From Candidatus Methanofrustulum fimipullorum (GTDB lineage Archaea; Halobacteriota; Methanosarcinia; Methanosarcinales; Methanosarcinaceae): DNA of 43,813 nucleotides. Shown here piece after piece: positions 35,878-43,813 of this stretch (position 1 is the first letter of the stretch; each line of letters begins with the position of its first letter). The notes under the pieces were generated by a model, which was given only the letters and a program-made list of their open reading frames with translations, made no database searches and had not been told where the DNA came from. The position numbers and the translations under genes are program-made. Location: positions 1 through 43,813 of the forward strand of contig JAAYST010000072.1 of assembly GCA_012518265.1 (NCBI GenBank), read 5' to 3'.

Positions 35878-37284
35878 GTGAGAGAAGAGTGCGGCGTTTC
35901 CGGAATTATATTAAACAATCAAGGACCACAGACAAACATAACTGCTTTTAAATTATATTATTCGTTGTATGCTCTTCAGCATCGGGGTCAGGACTCTACG
36001 GGAATCGTTGTATTTGACGGTCTTAAGTCAAGGCATGTAAAAAGTATGGGTTTGGTCTCGGAAGCGTACAATAAACAAAATATAAAAGATCTTACGGGAT
36101 ATGTTGGAATCGGGCATGTGAGATCGGCAACAGAAGGAACGGCAATTATTGAGAATTGTCAGCCGTTTACTATAAATTTCAGAGGAAGTCCTATTGCAAT
36201 TTCGCATAACGGAAGCCTTGTAAACGCAAAAGAACTTAGAGAAGAAATCGAATCGGAAGGAAGAATACTTATGACCGATCTCGATGCGGAAATAATTGCG
36301 CTTATCCTTGTAAAAGAACTCCTTAAAAGAAATCCGATTGAAGCAATTCAAGCCGTTATGAAAAAACTTGTAGGATCATACGGATTGACTATAATTTTAA
36401 ACGGAGATTTATACGCCGTTAGAGACCCGTTAGGAATTAAACCGCTATGCTACGGAACTATAGACGGAGGTTTTGCGGTAGTATCGGAAAGTGTGGGTCT
36501 GGATACGATTAACGGAAAGTTTGTGCGCGATATTTTGCCGGGAGAAATTGTTGCGTTAACGAAAGACGGAAAAGTCAGAAGCGTTGAAACGGAAAAAGAT
36601 CCAAAAACTGCTCACTGCATTTTTGAATATATATATCTTGCAAGACCGGATTCCGTAATTGACGGAAAACTCGTATACGAAGTAAGAGAAAAAATCGGAA
36701 AACAATTGGCAAAAGAACACGGCGTTCCTGACGGAGACATTGTCTGCCCTGTTCCGGATTCGGGAATTGCATCGGCAATCGGATATGCAAGAGAATCAAA
36801 AATAATGTATCTTGAAGGCCTCATGAAAAACAGATATATAGGAAGGACATTTATTTTGCCTACTCAAGAATCAAGAGATATGGCAATCAGGCTCAAAATG
36901 AATACTATAGATACAAATCTTAAAGATAAAAAAGTAGTATTGGTGGACGACAGCATAGTAAGAGGAACGACGTCAAGAAGAATTATCGATATGATGAGAA
37001 AATCCGGAACCGATGAAATCCACTTAAGAGTGGCAAGTCCGCCGATTATGGGTCCGTGCTATTTCGGAACGAGTATGGCATCAAGAAATGAATTAATTGC
37101 AAGCAAAAAAACAAATGAAGGTATCTGTACTTTGATAGGTGCCGACACTCTTGAATATATAAGTATTGAAGGTCTTGTTTCGGCTATAGGAATTCCGGAA
37201 GAAAAACTTTGTTTGGGTTGTGTGACACAAAAGTATCCGTTAAAAATTGAAGGAGAAAAAACAAGGGAATTAAAAGACGAATAA
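35878..37284 (+). CDS. purF: amidophosphoribosyltransferase PurF
   Basis: First committed step of purine synthesis (PRPP plus glutamine to phosphoribosylamine). The start is taken at GTG 35878 because the class II glutaminase needs its Cys close to the N-terminus: (M)REECGVSGI; the longer ORF from TTG 35836 would need removal of a propeptide. Glutaminase features are YALQHRGQDSTGI, HVRSATEG and HNGSLVN; the phosphoribosyl domain has VVLVDDSIVRGTTSRRI as PRPP loop. 468 aa. Cysteines near the C-terminus (EEKLCLGCVTQKYP) could ligate an Fe-S cluster as in some PurF. The 54-base gap to the next gene suggests co-transcription. Confidence 0.95.
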   Translation: MREECGVSGIILNNQGPQTNITAFKLYYSLYALQHRGQDSTGIVVFDGLKSRHVKSMGLVSEAYNKQNIKDLTGYVGIGHVRSATEGTAIIENCQPFTINFRGSPIAISHNGSLVNAKELREEIESEGRILMTDLDAEIIALILVKELLKRNPIEAIQAVMKKLVGSYGLTIILNGDLYAVRDPLGIKPLCYGTIDGGFAVVSESVGLDTINGKFVRDILPGEIVALTKDGKVRSVETEKDPKTAHCIFEYIYLARPDSVIDGKLVYEVREKIGKQLAKEHGVPDGDIVCPVPDSGIASAIGYARESKIMYLEGLMKNRYIGRTFILPTQESRDMAIRLKMNTIDTNLKDKKVVLVDDSIVRGTTSRRIIDMMRKSGTDEIHLRVASPPIMGPCYFGTSMASRNELIASKKTNEGICTLIGADTLEYISIEGLVSAIGIPEEKLCLGCVTQKYPLKIEGEKTRELKDE

Positions 37285-37338
37285 TTGAATAAAAAATAAA
37301 AATGAATAAAAAATAAAAAGTTGAAAAGTGATTGAAAT

Positions 37339-38526
37339 ATGGTTTACGATACGGAAATTGCTGTTATAGGAGCATCGCCTGCAGGACTTTTGGCTGCAAG
37401 AAATGCGTCAATCGGAGGTGCGGATGTAACTCTTATTGAAAAGAAAAGTGAAATCGGAGTTCCGAGTCACCCTGCAAATTCTATATATAAAGGAATGATG
37501 GGGATTACTTCTGAAAAAATTAACAAATGTTATGTCAGGCGAAAAATAAAAGGTATGAAAATCATATCGCCAAGCGGACATGAAGTAAAAATCGACACTT
37601 AGGGATATGCAATAAATAAAGAAAAGTTTGACAAATACTATGCAAAACAAGCGGAAAAAAAGGACGTAAATATTGAATGCGGAAACGAAGTAATAGATAT
37701 TGTCAAAAAAAGAAATAAATTTTATATTCACAAAATCGATGAAGACGACAAGATTAGTACGATAAGATCCGACCTGGTTATTTTAGCTGACGGAGTTTTT
37801 TCTAAAAATTCAAAAAAACTCGGGCTTAATACGATGAAATATCCGTACGACATTGCGTGGGGAACAGAGCTGGAAATAAAAGTAAAAGATATTGGTAGAA
37901 CCTGCTACGGTGAGTATTATATAGGAAGTCATGCGCCCGGATGGAAGTCGAGCTTTTTGCCTCTTGGGAAAAATAACGCCGCTGTCGGCGTTTATGTAAG
38001 AAGGCACGGTAAAAATTTGAAGCCGTATATAAACAACTGGGTTTCCGAAATACAGAAAATTAAAGGATTTTCCGAAGATGATATGGAAATTGTTTCAAAA
38101 AAGTTTGCAGGTGACCCAATAGTTACGATTCCGAGAGAAATTGTAAAAGACGGAGTTATGGTTTGCGGAGGCGCTGCAGGGCAGTCGGGTATCGGATATG
38201 CAATGCGAGCCGGACAAATTGCGGGACAAGTCGCCGCAAGAGCAATTGCAACTGACGACACATCTCTTAAAACTCTTTTAAATTATAAAAAACAATGGAA
38301 ATCGGAACTTTGGACAGAACACGTTTTCGGAAGATTGGCTTTTGAAGCGATCCGAAAAATGGATGATGAAGAACTTGATGAAATTTTGGAAATTTATGAA
38401 GACGAAGATTTAACCGAAAAGTTAAAAGGAAATACGATGATTCAAGGAATTTCGGTAATTGGAACTCTTATTAGAAAAAAACCAAGCGCAATATTAAAAG
38501 CAAGTGCGTTATTTAGAAACAGATAA
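37339..38526 (+). CDS. geranylgeranyl reductase-like FAD protein with an in-frame TAG (residue 88)
   Basis: 395 codons in one frame, broken only by TAG at 37600-37602. Before it: Rossmann FAD fold EIAVIGASPAGLLAARNA and DVTLIEKK. After it: GYAINKEKFDKYYA, LVILADGVFSKNSKKLG, and GDPIVTIPREIVKDGVMVCGGAAGQSG, the second FAD-binding part of GGR/digeranylgeranylglycerophospholipid-reductase-type proteins. The context KIDT-TAG-GYAINKEKFD is the usual junction into a conserved Arg/Lys-rich helix. No gene in this window ends in TAG, so decoding as pyrrolysine is plausible; a nonsense mutation is the alternative. It may saturate isoprenoid chains or another quinone-like substrate. It neighbours a radical SAM and two DUF116 genes. 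Confidence 0.82.
37600..37602 (+). other. in-frame amber codon, candidate pyrrolysine
   Basis: TAG inside the flavoprotein reading frame with full-length homology-like sequence on both sides. All ordinary stops in the window are TAA or TGA. Single-base neighbours AAG (Lys) and GAG (Glu) would fit the position, so a point mutation is also possible. Confidence 0.55.
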
Positions 38527-38624
38527 TGAAAATATAAAAAATGAAAAAAATATAAATAACAAAATATAAAAATGCAAACAATAAGTTATAAAAATATGAT
38601 CAATTAATTATAAAAATATAAACA

Positions 38625-39821
38625 ATGAATAATAAAAATCTAAAACCGGGGCATGATATGGAAAAAGCTGATGAAAATAAAAAATACTATATTTATAAGA
38701 ATCCGTTTTTTTCCGTATTTATTTCAATAAAAAATAAAAGAAGTGCGGTAAAAACGGAAGGTGTTTTAGCACCTGTTTTAAAGAAGTTTGTTGAAAGAGA
38801 AATGGATTTTTTTAATGACAAAAAAATTGTAAAACAATGTGGAAAACATCTGATATTTTCAACATGGCTTCCGCCGATTCCATCGACTGCGTTTAACAGA
38901 CTTGTAAAATCAAGAATGGCAGGGCTTCTCGGTCAAAATAAACCGGAACAGATGACAATTTCAATTACGGAAGACTGCCCTAACAAATGTTTGCACTGCG
39001 CACTTCCAAACAAAAACAACAATTCAAAACTCAATCTCGATGAGGCAAAAAGTGCAATTGACCAGGCAATTTCAATCGGTGTTTCAAATATCATATTTGA
39101 CGGGGGCGAGCCGTTAGTTTATGAAAATTTGGAAGAATTGATAAATTACGTGGACAAAAGAAAAGCAATCGCCGGAATGTTTACATCGGGTGTCGGATTA
39201 ACTTACGAAAAAGCAAAGTCTTTAAAGGAAGCGGGGTTGTATTCGATTACTTTTAGTTTTGACAGCGCTTTTGAAGAAAACCATGACAAAATGAGAGGAC
39301 GAAAAGGGACATACAGAAATGCTGTAGAAGGAGTCGGATATGCGAAAAATGCGGGCCTTTTAGTAAATATGTATAATGTTTTAGGACCTCACAATATTGG
39401 AGAAATATATGATTTATATTCTCTTGCAAAAGAATTGGGTGCAGACGAGCTTTCATTTTATGAAATAGTTCCGACCGGCCGCTGGTTTGAAAAAACTGAC
39501 TTTATATTGAGCAAAGAAGATCATAAAAAATTTAAAGAATTTTTAAGAGAAAAAGAATATGAAGACGGACCGAGAATATTTGCAGGACCGGAAATAATTG
39601 AAAATTTCGGTTGTATGGCCGGAAAACAATGGATTCATGTGACACCCGAAGGAGACATTCTTCCGTGTTCGTGTATTCCGATTCCTTACGGAAATATAAA
39701 AAACGGAAAAAACTCGATGAAAAGCGCATGGAAAAAAATTGAAAATGAAAAAGAGTATTGCAATCAAAAAAAATGCCTTATGCGCGACAAAGAATTTAGA
39801 GAAAAAAAGGGACTTGTATAA
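38625..39821 (+). CDS. radical SAM/SPASM-like protein
   Basis: 398 aa. After a variable first 100 residues, CPNKCLHC (C118, C122, C125) forms the radical SAM [4Fe-4S] motif, followed by FDGGEPL, SFDSAFEENHDKMRGRKGTY and IHVTPEGDILPCSCIPIPYGN, with more Cys at the end (EYCNQKKCLM) like a SPASM or twitch domain. Substrate unknown. ATG 38658 (MEKADENKKYY) preceded by GGGG is an alternative start. It sits between the GGR-like gene and two DUF116 genes, all same strand; the grouping suggests one pathway, perhaps lipid or cofactor modification (inference). Confidence 0.9.
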   Translation: MNNKNLKPGHDMEKADENKKYYIYKNPFFSVFISIKNKRSAVKTEGVLAPVLKKFVEREMDFFNDKKIVKQCGKHLIFSTWLPPIPSTAFNRLVKSRMAGLLGQNKPEQMTISITEDCPNKCLHCALPNKNNNSKLNLDEAKSAIDQAISIGVSNIIFDGGEPLVYENLEELINYVDKRKAIAGMFTSGVGLTYEKAKSLKEAGLYSITFSFDSAFEENHDKMRGRKGTYRNAVEGVGYAKNAGLLVNMYNVLGPHNIGEIYDLYSLAKELGADELSFYEIVPTGRWFEKTDFILSKEDHKKFKEFLREKEYEDGPRIFAGPEIIENFGCMAGKQWIHVTPEGDILPCSCIPIPYGNIKNGKNSMKSAWKKIENEKEYCNQKKCLMRDKEFREKKGLV

Positions 39822-39936
39822 TTTTAACTTATTTTATAAACGGCTAATTTTATAATCGGTTAAAATTATATAACGGTTAAAACAATATATAACGGTTAAT
39901 ATTTTAAGTTAAATGAATAATAGTTCCGGGTGAATC
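39822..39936. other. short spacer with AACGGTTA repeats
   Basis: TAAACGGCTAATTTTATAAT and later TATAACGGTTAA words recur four times between the radical SAM gene and DUF116. They may be binding sites or slippage products. Confidence 0.4.
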
Positions 39937-40632
39937 ATGGTTACTGAAACAATTTCAAGTATAATTTCAAGTGTAATTTTATTAATTACTTTTGAAAATG
40001 TCGGGAAGTTGGCTGTTTTTTTGCTTGTTTTAGCTATAGTTGTCAACATTTTGGCTTTATTGATAGGGTTTTACAGTCTCCGTAAAAAAAGAATTTTATT
40101 TCCAAAGTTCGTATTGTTTACGCTTTACCTTTTTTATTCCCCGCTCCACTACATATTTAAAACATTTTCGATTAGAGAAAAGCTCGTAGATGAAATACTT
40201 GTTGAAATACAAAATGCGGTACATCTGAATAAATTTAAAAAAGCGGATGAAAGAAAAATCATATTGATACCCCATTGCATGAGAAACAGAAAATGCAAAG
40301 CAAGATGTGACCCTCTCTACGGTTATTATTGTAAAAAATGCGGATTGTGCAACATCGGAGAAATAATCGAAGAAGCAGAAAAAAGAGATTTTAAAGTATT
40401 TATATTGCCGGGTGGAAGTTTCATTAAAAAAATATTTAAAGAATATAAGCCGACTTCATGTATAGAAGTCGCATGCCCAATTGAGTTAAGTGAAGCAATG
40501 ACTATCGGCTCTAAAATACCGGTTCAGGGAGTATATTTGAAAAATGACGGCTGCTTTGAAACAGTTGCAGATATTAATGAAATTATTGAAAAAATGGAAA
40601 TAAAAGAAAGAGAGAAAAAAGAAAAAAAATAA
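39937..40632 (+). CDS. DUF116 membrane protein, copy 1
   Basis: 231 aa with two N-terminal membrane helices (about 8-28 and 25-50) and a cytoplasmic Cys-rich domain: PHCMRNRKCKARCDPLYGYYCKKCGLCNIGEI (about 112-143), then FILPGGSFIKKI, CIEVACPIELSEAM and GVYLKNDGCFETVAD. DUF116 proteins may bind an Fe-S cluster and act with radical SAM or lipid enzymes, but the activity is unproven. The start ATG follows GGGTGA. A diverged second copy follows after 25 bases. Confidence 0.88.
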   Translation: MVTETISSIISSVILLITFENVGKLAVFLLVLAIVVNILALLIGFYSLRKKRILFPKFVLFTLYLFYSPLHYIFKTFSIREKLVDEILVEIQNAVHLNKFKKADERKIILIPHCMRNRKCKARCDPLYGYYCKKCGLCNIGEIIEEAEKRDFKVFILPGGSFIKKIFKEYKPTSCIEVACPIELSEAMTIGSKIPVQGVYLKNDGCFETVADINEIIEKMEIKEREKKEKK

Positions 40633-40657
40633 AATATTACGGCGGGAATAAGAATCC

Positions 40658-41323
40658 ATGTATGATTTTCTTGGAAAATTAATAATTATTTTCATTATAA
40701 TATCAATAATATTGGTCTTTTTATCTATATATATAGGTAGAAAAGAATATGCAGTAACAAGTGTATTCATATACAAAAGAGCGGAAAATATTCTTGACTT
40801 CTTTTTAATGCCTCTTTTAATGGTTTACAGATTTTTCAGAAACGATACTGAAAAGCTTTATAAAAAGATAGTAAATGTAAAAAATAACGCTCATAGAGCC
40901 GATTTCAAAAAAACGAAAAACAGAATAATAATTGCACCTCATTGCATGAGACATATAAATTGCCCCGCTTTTTCAACAACGGAAGGAATAATATGCAAAA
41001 AATGTAATCTTTGCGTATTTACAGAAATGAGCGATTTAGCTGAAGAATACGGATATAAACTCTTCATTATAACAGGTTCTTCTTTTGTAAAACGTATATT
41101 AACTTCGGAAAATTGTAAAGATGTTGACGGTGTTTTGGCGATCGGATGCGATTATGAAATAAATAAAGGAATGAGAGAGTTAAAACCGTATAAAAAAATT
41201 GTAACATACGGAATTCCTCTAATAAACAGCGGTTGCTACAATACTTATATAGATTTTGAAAAGTTCAAAAAAGTTTTAAAAGAACTGGAACCTGAACAAA
41301 AAAAACAGACAACTGAACATTAA
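40658..41323 (+). CDS. DUF116 membrane protein, copy 2
   Basis: 221 aa, paralogue of the preceding gene: PHCMRHINCPAFSTTEGIICKKCNLCVFTEM (about 98-128), IITGSSFVKRI, GVLAIGCDYEINKGM and YGIPLINSGCYNTYIDFEKF. The Cys after the first pair is spaced differently (CPAF instead of CKARC), so one cluster ligand may be changed. Two N-terminal hydrophobic segments. RBS GGCGGGAA. Tandem paralogues may form a heterodimer (inference). Confidence 0.88.
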   Translation: MYDFLGKLIIIFIIISIILVFLSIYIGRKEYAVTSVFIYKRAENILDFFLMPLLMVYRFFRNDTEKLYKKIVNVKNNAHRADFKKTKNRIIIAPHCMRHINCPAFSTTEGIICKKCNLCVFTEMSDLAEEYGYKLFIITGSSFVKRILTSENCKDVDGVLAIGCDYEINKGMRELKPYKKIVTYGIPLINSGCYNTYIDFEKFKKVLKELEPEQKKQTTEH

Positions 41324-41402
41324 GAGAAATATAACAAAAATATAACAAAAATATAACAGAAATTTAACAGAAATACAATGGAAATATAACGGAGAATATA
41401 AT
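41324..41402. repeat. AAATATAACA tandem words
   Basis: About six imperfect 10-11-bp copies of AAATATAACA between DUF116 copy 2 and the HepT-like gene. Confidence 0.6.
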
Positions 41403-41816
41403 TTGTTTAATGAATTGTTACCAATGCTTGAAGAAATAGTAGCTATGGCCGACAATATTTCATATACGAATTTTATAAAAGATACTAATTTACAACAAAG
41501 GTGCCTTGAAAAAATAAAAAGTGTAAAGGATTTCATTGAAGAAAATGAAACATGCTTAAATGTAAAAGAAAAAGAAAAAGAAGAATATGAAAAAGTGGAA
41601 AAAGAAAAATTGGAATCTCAAAAATCAGATGAAACTGAAATTTCGAAAGAAGATATAAAGAATACATATAATTCGATAAAAGAAGAAATAAAAAATATAT
41701 ATAATTCAGTAAATCATGAAAAGTTCGGAATTAATCCGGAAACTCTTTGGGACGTTATAAAACTGGATATGCCGTTTCAAATCAAACGAATGAAAACTAT
41801 AATGGAAACTGCATAA
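41403..41816 (+). CDS. HepT-like (DUF86) protein with a charged insert and degenerate motif
   Basis: 137 aa. The beginning (ELLPMLEEIVAMADNISYTNFIKDTNLQQRCLEKIKSVKDFIEE, in parts) and end (NHEKFGINPETLWDVIKLDMPFQIKRMK) fit the helical HEPN/HepT fold. The ribonuclease motif Rx4-6HxY is altered (NHEKF instead of HEYF) and no clear Arg precedes it. A Lys/Glu-rich coiled-coil segment of about 45 residues is inserted between the halves. No MNT nucleotidyltransferase antitoxin is adjacent. Start TTG with GGAGAAT upstream. A catalytically dead or re-purposed HEPN protein is my inference. Confidence 0.7.
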   Translation: MFNELLPMLEEIVAMADNISYTNFIKDTNLQQRCLEKIKSVKDFIEENETCLNVKEKEKEEYEKVEKEKLESQKSDETEISKEDIKNTYNSIKEEIKNIYNSVNHEKFGINPETLWDVIKLDMPFQIKRMKTIMETA

Positions 41817-41894
41817 AAGAAAATGAATTATTGGAAAATTCATAAAGAGAGAACTGAATAAAAACGAAAGATTTTGAAAACTGCGTGATTATTT

Positions 41895-43127
41895 ATGAAA
41901 CTTCGGCCATGTAAAAAGATATATCAAAAAGAAACGCACAGATCGAAAACTCTTGACGATACTTATGAAAAGATTAAAGATTTGACATCGGTTGCAGGCA
42001 TTACGCGTGTTGCGGATATCACAAAACTCGACAGAGTGGGAATTCCTGTTTTTTCATGTATAAGACCGGATGCTGCAAAAGGTGCCGTTTCGGTTTACAA
42101 CGGAAAAGGAAAAACGAAGCTTGCGGCCAGGGTCTCAGCAATAATGGAAGGAATTGAAAGATATTCAGGAGAGCCGGAAGGAAAAGAATATTTCCATGCT
42201 AAATACTCAGAGTTGAACCCGGAACTTTGTGTATCTCCTGCAGATTTGATTTTGCCGAATATGGTTCGTTTCGACCCGGAAAGAGAAGTCGGATGGCACA
42301 TCGGATACCGTTTTGACCCGAAAACTCATGAATGCGAAGAGTTTTTAATTCCGATTGAAGCCGTATTTCATCCGCTTCCCGAAAATTATGGCGGAATATT
42401 CAGAACGAATACAAACGGACTTGCGTCCGGAAATTCAATCGAAGAAGCGATATATCACGGACTTGCGGAAGTGATTGAAAGAGATGCGTGGTCGATTGCG
42501 GAAGCTTCAGGATATGCAGGCCCCGTAATTCAAAACATTGATGACGAAGACATACTTGAATTAATCGATATGTTTGAATCTGAAGATATAAAAATCGTAT
42601 TAAGAGACATTACAAGCGATATCGGTTTGCCTACAATTGCCGCCGTCTCCGACGATTTGCGTCTAAAAGATCCAACTCTTTTGACAATAGGAATGGGAAC
42701 TCATTCGTCTAAAAAAATCGCGGCAATAAGAGCGTTAACAGAAGTTGCACAAAGCAGAGCAACTCAAATTCACGGCGCAAGAGAAGATGCAACAACTGCC
42801 GATTTCAGAAAGAAAATCGGTTATGAAAGAACAAAAAGACTAAATTCGAAATGGTTTGACGAATCGGAAACGGTAGACTACAGCAGTATAAAAGAATGTG
42901 CAAAAGACGACTTTTTGGACGAAATTTTACAAGTGTCCGAAAAATTGAGCGCTGTAGGCTTAAACGATATATTGTTTGCAAATTTGACTTCTGATGATAC
43001 AAATATTCCGGTCGTAAAAGTAGTTGTTCCCGGAGCCGAATGCTATTCTGTAGACAGAGACAGAAAAGGAAAACGATGCAAATTTTCTGAAAGAAATTTA
43101 AGAAAAAGAAAAAACGAGAATGCCTGA
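41895..43127 (+). CDS. ycaO: YcaO protein for McrA thioglycine (methanogenesis marker protein 1)
   Basis: ATP-dependent cyclodehydratase-like enzyme that activates a McrA backbone amide so that sulfur can be inserted to give thioglycine. 410 aa. ATP-binding features are KLAARVSAIMEGIERYSGE, ASGNSIEEAIYHGLAEVIERDAW and IAAIRALTEVAQSRATQIHGAREDAT. The C-terminal end is basic (KRCKFSERNLRKRKNENA) rather than the PxPxP tail seen in azoline-forming YcaO proteins, as expected for the methanogen group. It is followed after 17 bases by tfuA, the usual partner, so they are co-transcribed. Confidence 0.95.
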   Translation: MKLRPCKKIYQKETHRSKTLDDTYEKIKDLTSVAGITRVADITKLDRVGIPVFSCIRPDAAKGAVSVYNGKGKTKLAARVSAIMEGIERYSGEPEGKEYFHAKYSELNPELCVSPADLILPNMVRFDPEREVGWHIGYRFDPKTHECEEFLIPIEAVFHPLPENYGGIFRTNTNGLASGNSIEEAIYHGLAEVIERDAWSIAEASGYAGPVIQNIDDEDILELIDMFESEDIKIVLRDITSDIGLPTIAAVSDDLRLKDPTLLTIGMGTHSSKKIAAIRALTEVAQSRATQIHGAREDATTADFRKKIGYERTKRLNSKWFDESETVDYSSIKECAKDDFLDEILQVSEKLSAVGLNDILFANLTSDDTNIPVVKVVVPGAECYSVDRDRKGKRCKFSERNLRKRKNENA

Positions 43128-43144
43128 AAAAATATTGAGAAAAT

Positions 43145-43795
43145 ATGAAAATCGTAATATTTCTTGGACCCAGTTTGAATACGGAAATTGCAAAAACGAT
43201 TTTGCCTAATGCCGACTATAAACCGCCTGCAGAAAGGGGCGATATTACAAAAGCCGTTGAATCCGGGTTTAATGTTATCGGATTGGTCGACGGTGTTTTT
43301 TTTGAAAATTGTTCGGTCGGTCACAAGGAAATATTAAACGCTATAAAAAGCGGAGTTGAAGTTATCGGTTCTTCCAGCATGGGCAGTTTAAGAGCATGCG
43401 AGACGGATATTTTTGGAATGGTCGGTATAGGATCCGTTTATGAAATGTATAAATCGGGCGAAATCGAATCGGACGACGAAGTTGCCGTTGTTTGTGACCC
43501 AATTTCAAATGAACCGATGTCGGTTCCTCTCGTAAATATTAGAAAAACATTTGAGCTTGCAAAAATTAAAAATATAATTAGACCGGATGTAGAAAAACAA
43601 TTAATTTCAATTGCAAAAGAAATATATTATCCCGAAAGAACATATGATTACATTTTGGAAATTGCAGAAGATAAAAAAATAATTGATTCGGAAAGTATGA
43701 AAAAATTAGAGAAAATTGTTGAAAACGAACCGGTTGACGTAAAAAAAGACGATGCTGTCGAATTGTTAAAATATATAAAAAGTAAATATACTTAA
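43145..43795 (+). CDS. tfuA: TfuA-like McrA-glycine thioamidation protein
   Basis: 216 aa TfuA core: VIFLGPSLNTEIAKTILPNADYKPPAERGDI, VIGLVDGVFFENCSVGHKEIL, GVEVIGSSSMGSLRACE and DVEVAVVCDP-like region. It partners YcaO in thioglycine formation in the alpha subunit of methyl-coenzyme M reductase, probably by supplying or positioning sulfide. A helical C-terminal extension ends at 43795, just 18 bases before the window edge, and looks complete. Confidence 0.93.
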   Translation: MKIVIFLGPSLNTEIAKTILPNADYKPPAERGDITKAVESGFNVIGLVDGVFFENCSVGHKEILNAIKSGVEVIGSSSMGSLRACETDIFGMVGIGSVYEMYKSGEIESDDEVAVVCDPISNEPMSVPLVNIRKTFELAKIKNIIRPDVEKQLISIAKEIYYPERTYDYILEIAEDKKIIDSESMKKLEKIVENEPVDVKKDDAVELLKYIKSKYT

Positions 43796-43813
43796 AAATA
43801 TATTTAAAAATAT

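Noticed and set aside
37834-38526. Separate gene starting at the second half of the GGR-like protein
   Set aside because: It lacks the N-terminal FAD fold, has no RBS, and is in the same frame as the first half across a single TAG.
1-43813. tRNA or rRNA genes
   Set aside because: I saw no T-loop/anticodon arrangement or rRNA-like GC-rich blocks; small or divergent RNAs could still be missed by eye.

Overview
The window is a stretch of very AT-rich chromosome from a methanogenic archaeon, most likely of the order Methanosarcinales. Archaeal markers are Top6B, a DGGGP-synthase-type UbiA enzyme, GatE, aEF-1beta, L37e, an Lsm protein, Tsr3, CobY and CobZ. Methanogen markers are methanogenesis marker protein 11 and the YcaO/TfuA pair that thioamidates methyl-coenzyme M reductase. 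CobZ, and an in-frame TAG inside an otherwise intact gene where no annotated gene here ends in TAG, fit a pyrrolysine-using methylotroph. The low GC and loose repeat-filled spacers would suit a host-associated lineage such as Methanimicrococcus/Methanolapillus, but that placement is inference.

Layout. 0-4.5 kb (+): nadA, DGGGP synthase, radC, mmp11. 4.5-8.4 kb (-): a compact cytochrome island, ccsA-resB (System II cytochrome c maturation) and nrfA-nrfH (ammonia-forming pentahaem nitrite reductase and its tetrahaem partner), which is unexpected in a methanogen. 8.5-11.7 kb (-): top6B, an unknown 161-aa protein and a two-helix membrane protein. 11.9-12.6 kb: a non-coding tandem array with a period near 148 bp, with a terminator-like hairpin at one end. 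12.7-18.6 kb (+): tsr3, then cobalamin nucleotide-loop genes cobD (fused to a Cys-rich domain), cbiB, cobZ, cobS, cobY. 18.6-20.5 kb (-): ACT/UPF0237, PFL/UPF0210 and a small membrane ORF. 20.7-23 kb (+): an FmdE-domain protein, a lipoprotein and an Fe-dependent alcohol dehydrogenase. 23.1-26.4 kb (-): carB without carA.

26.4-30.5 kb is the accessory zone. A 1.6-kb gene-free segment carries helically phased TATAG-type repeats in front of a ribbon-helix-helix/coiled-coil protein. Next comes a frameshifted AAA ATPase and a frameshifted PD-(D/E)XK-like partner that resemble a decayed defence module, then an AACGTT repeat array.

30.5-43.8 kb returns to core genes: gatE and thiD (-), zinc ribbon plus aEF-1beta, lsm, rpl37e, purF, a geranylgeranyl-reductase-like flavoprotein with the internal TAG, a radical SAM protein, two DUF116 membrane proteins, a HepT-like protein, ycaO and tfuA.

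Several minus-strand genes (top6B, nrfA, carB, gatE) end inside an inverted repeat. Spacers are full of short tandem repeats of different period, some made from duplicated gene 3' ends. Three apparent single-base lesions in homopolymers (nrfH, ATPase, nuclease-like gene) could be real decay, programmed frameshifting or sequencing error; raw reads would decide.
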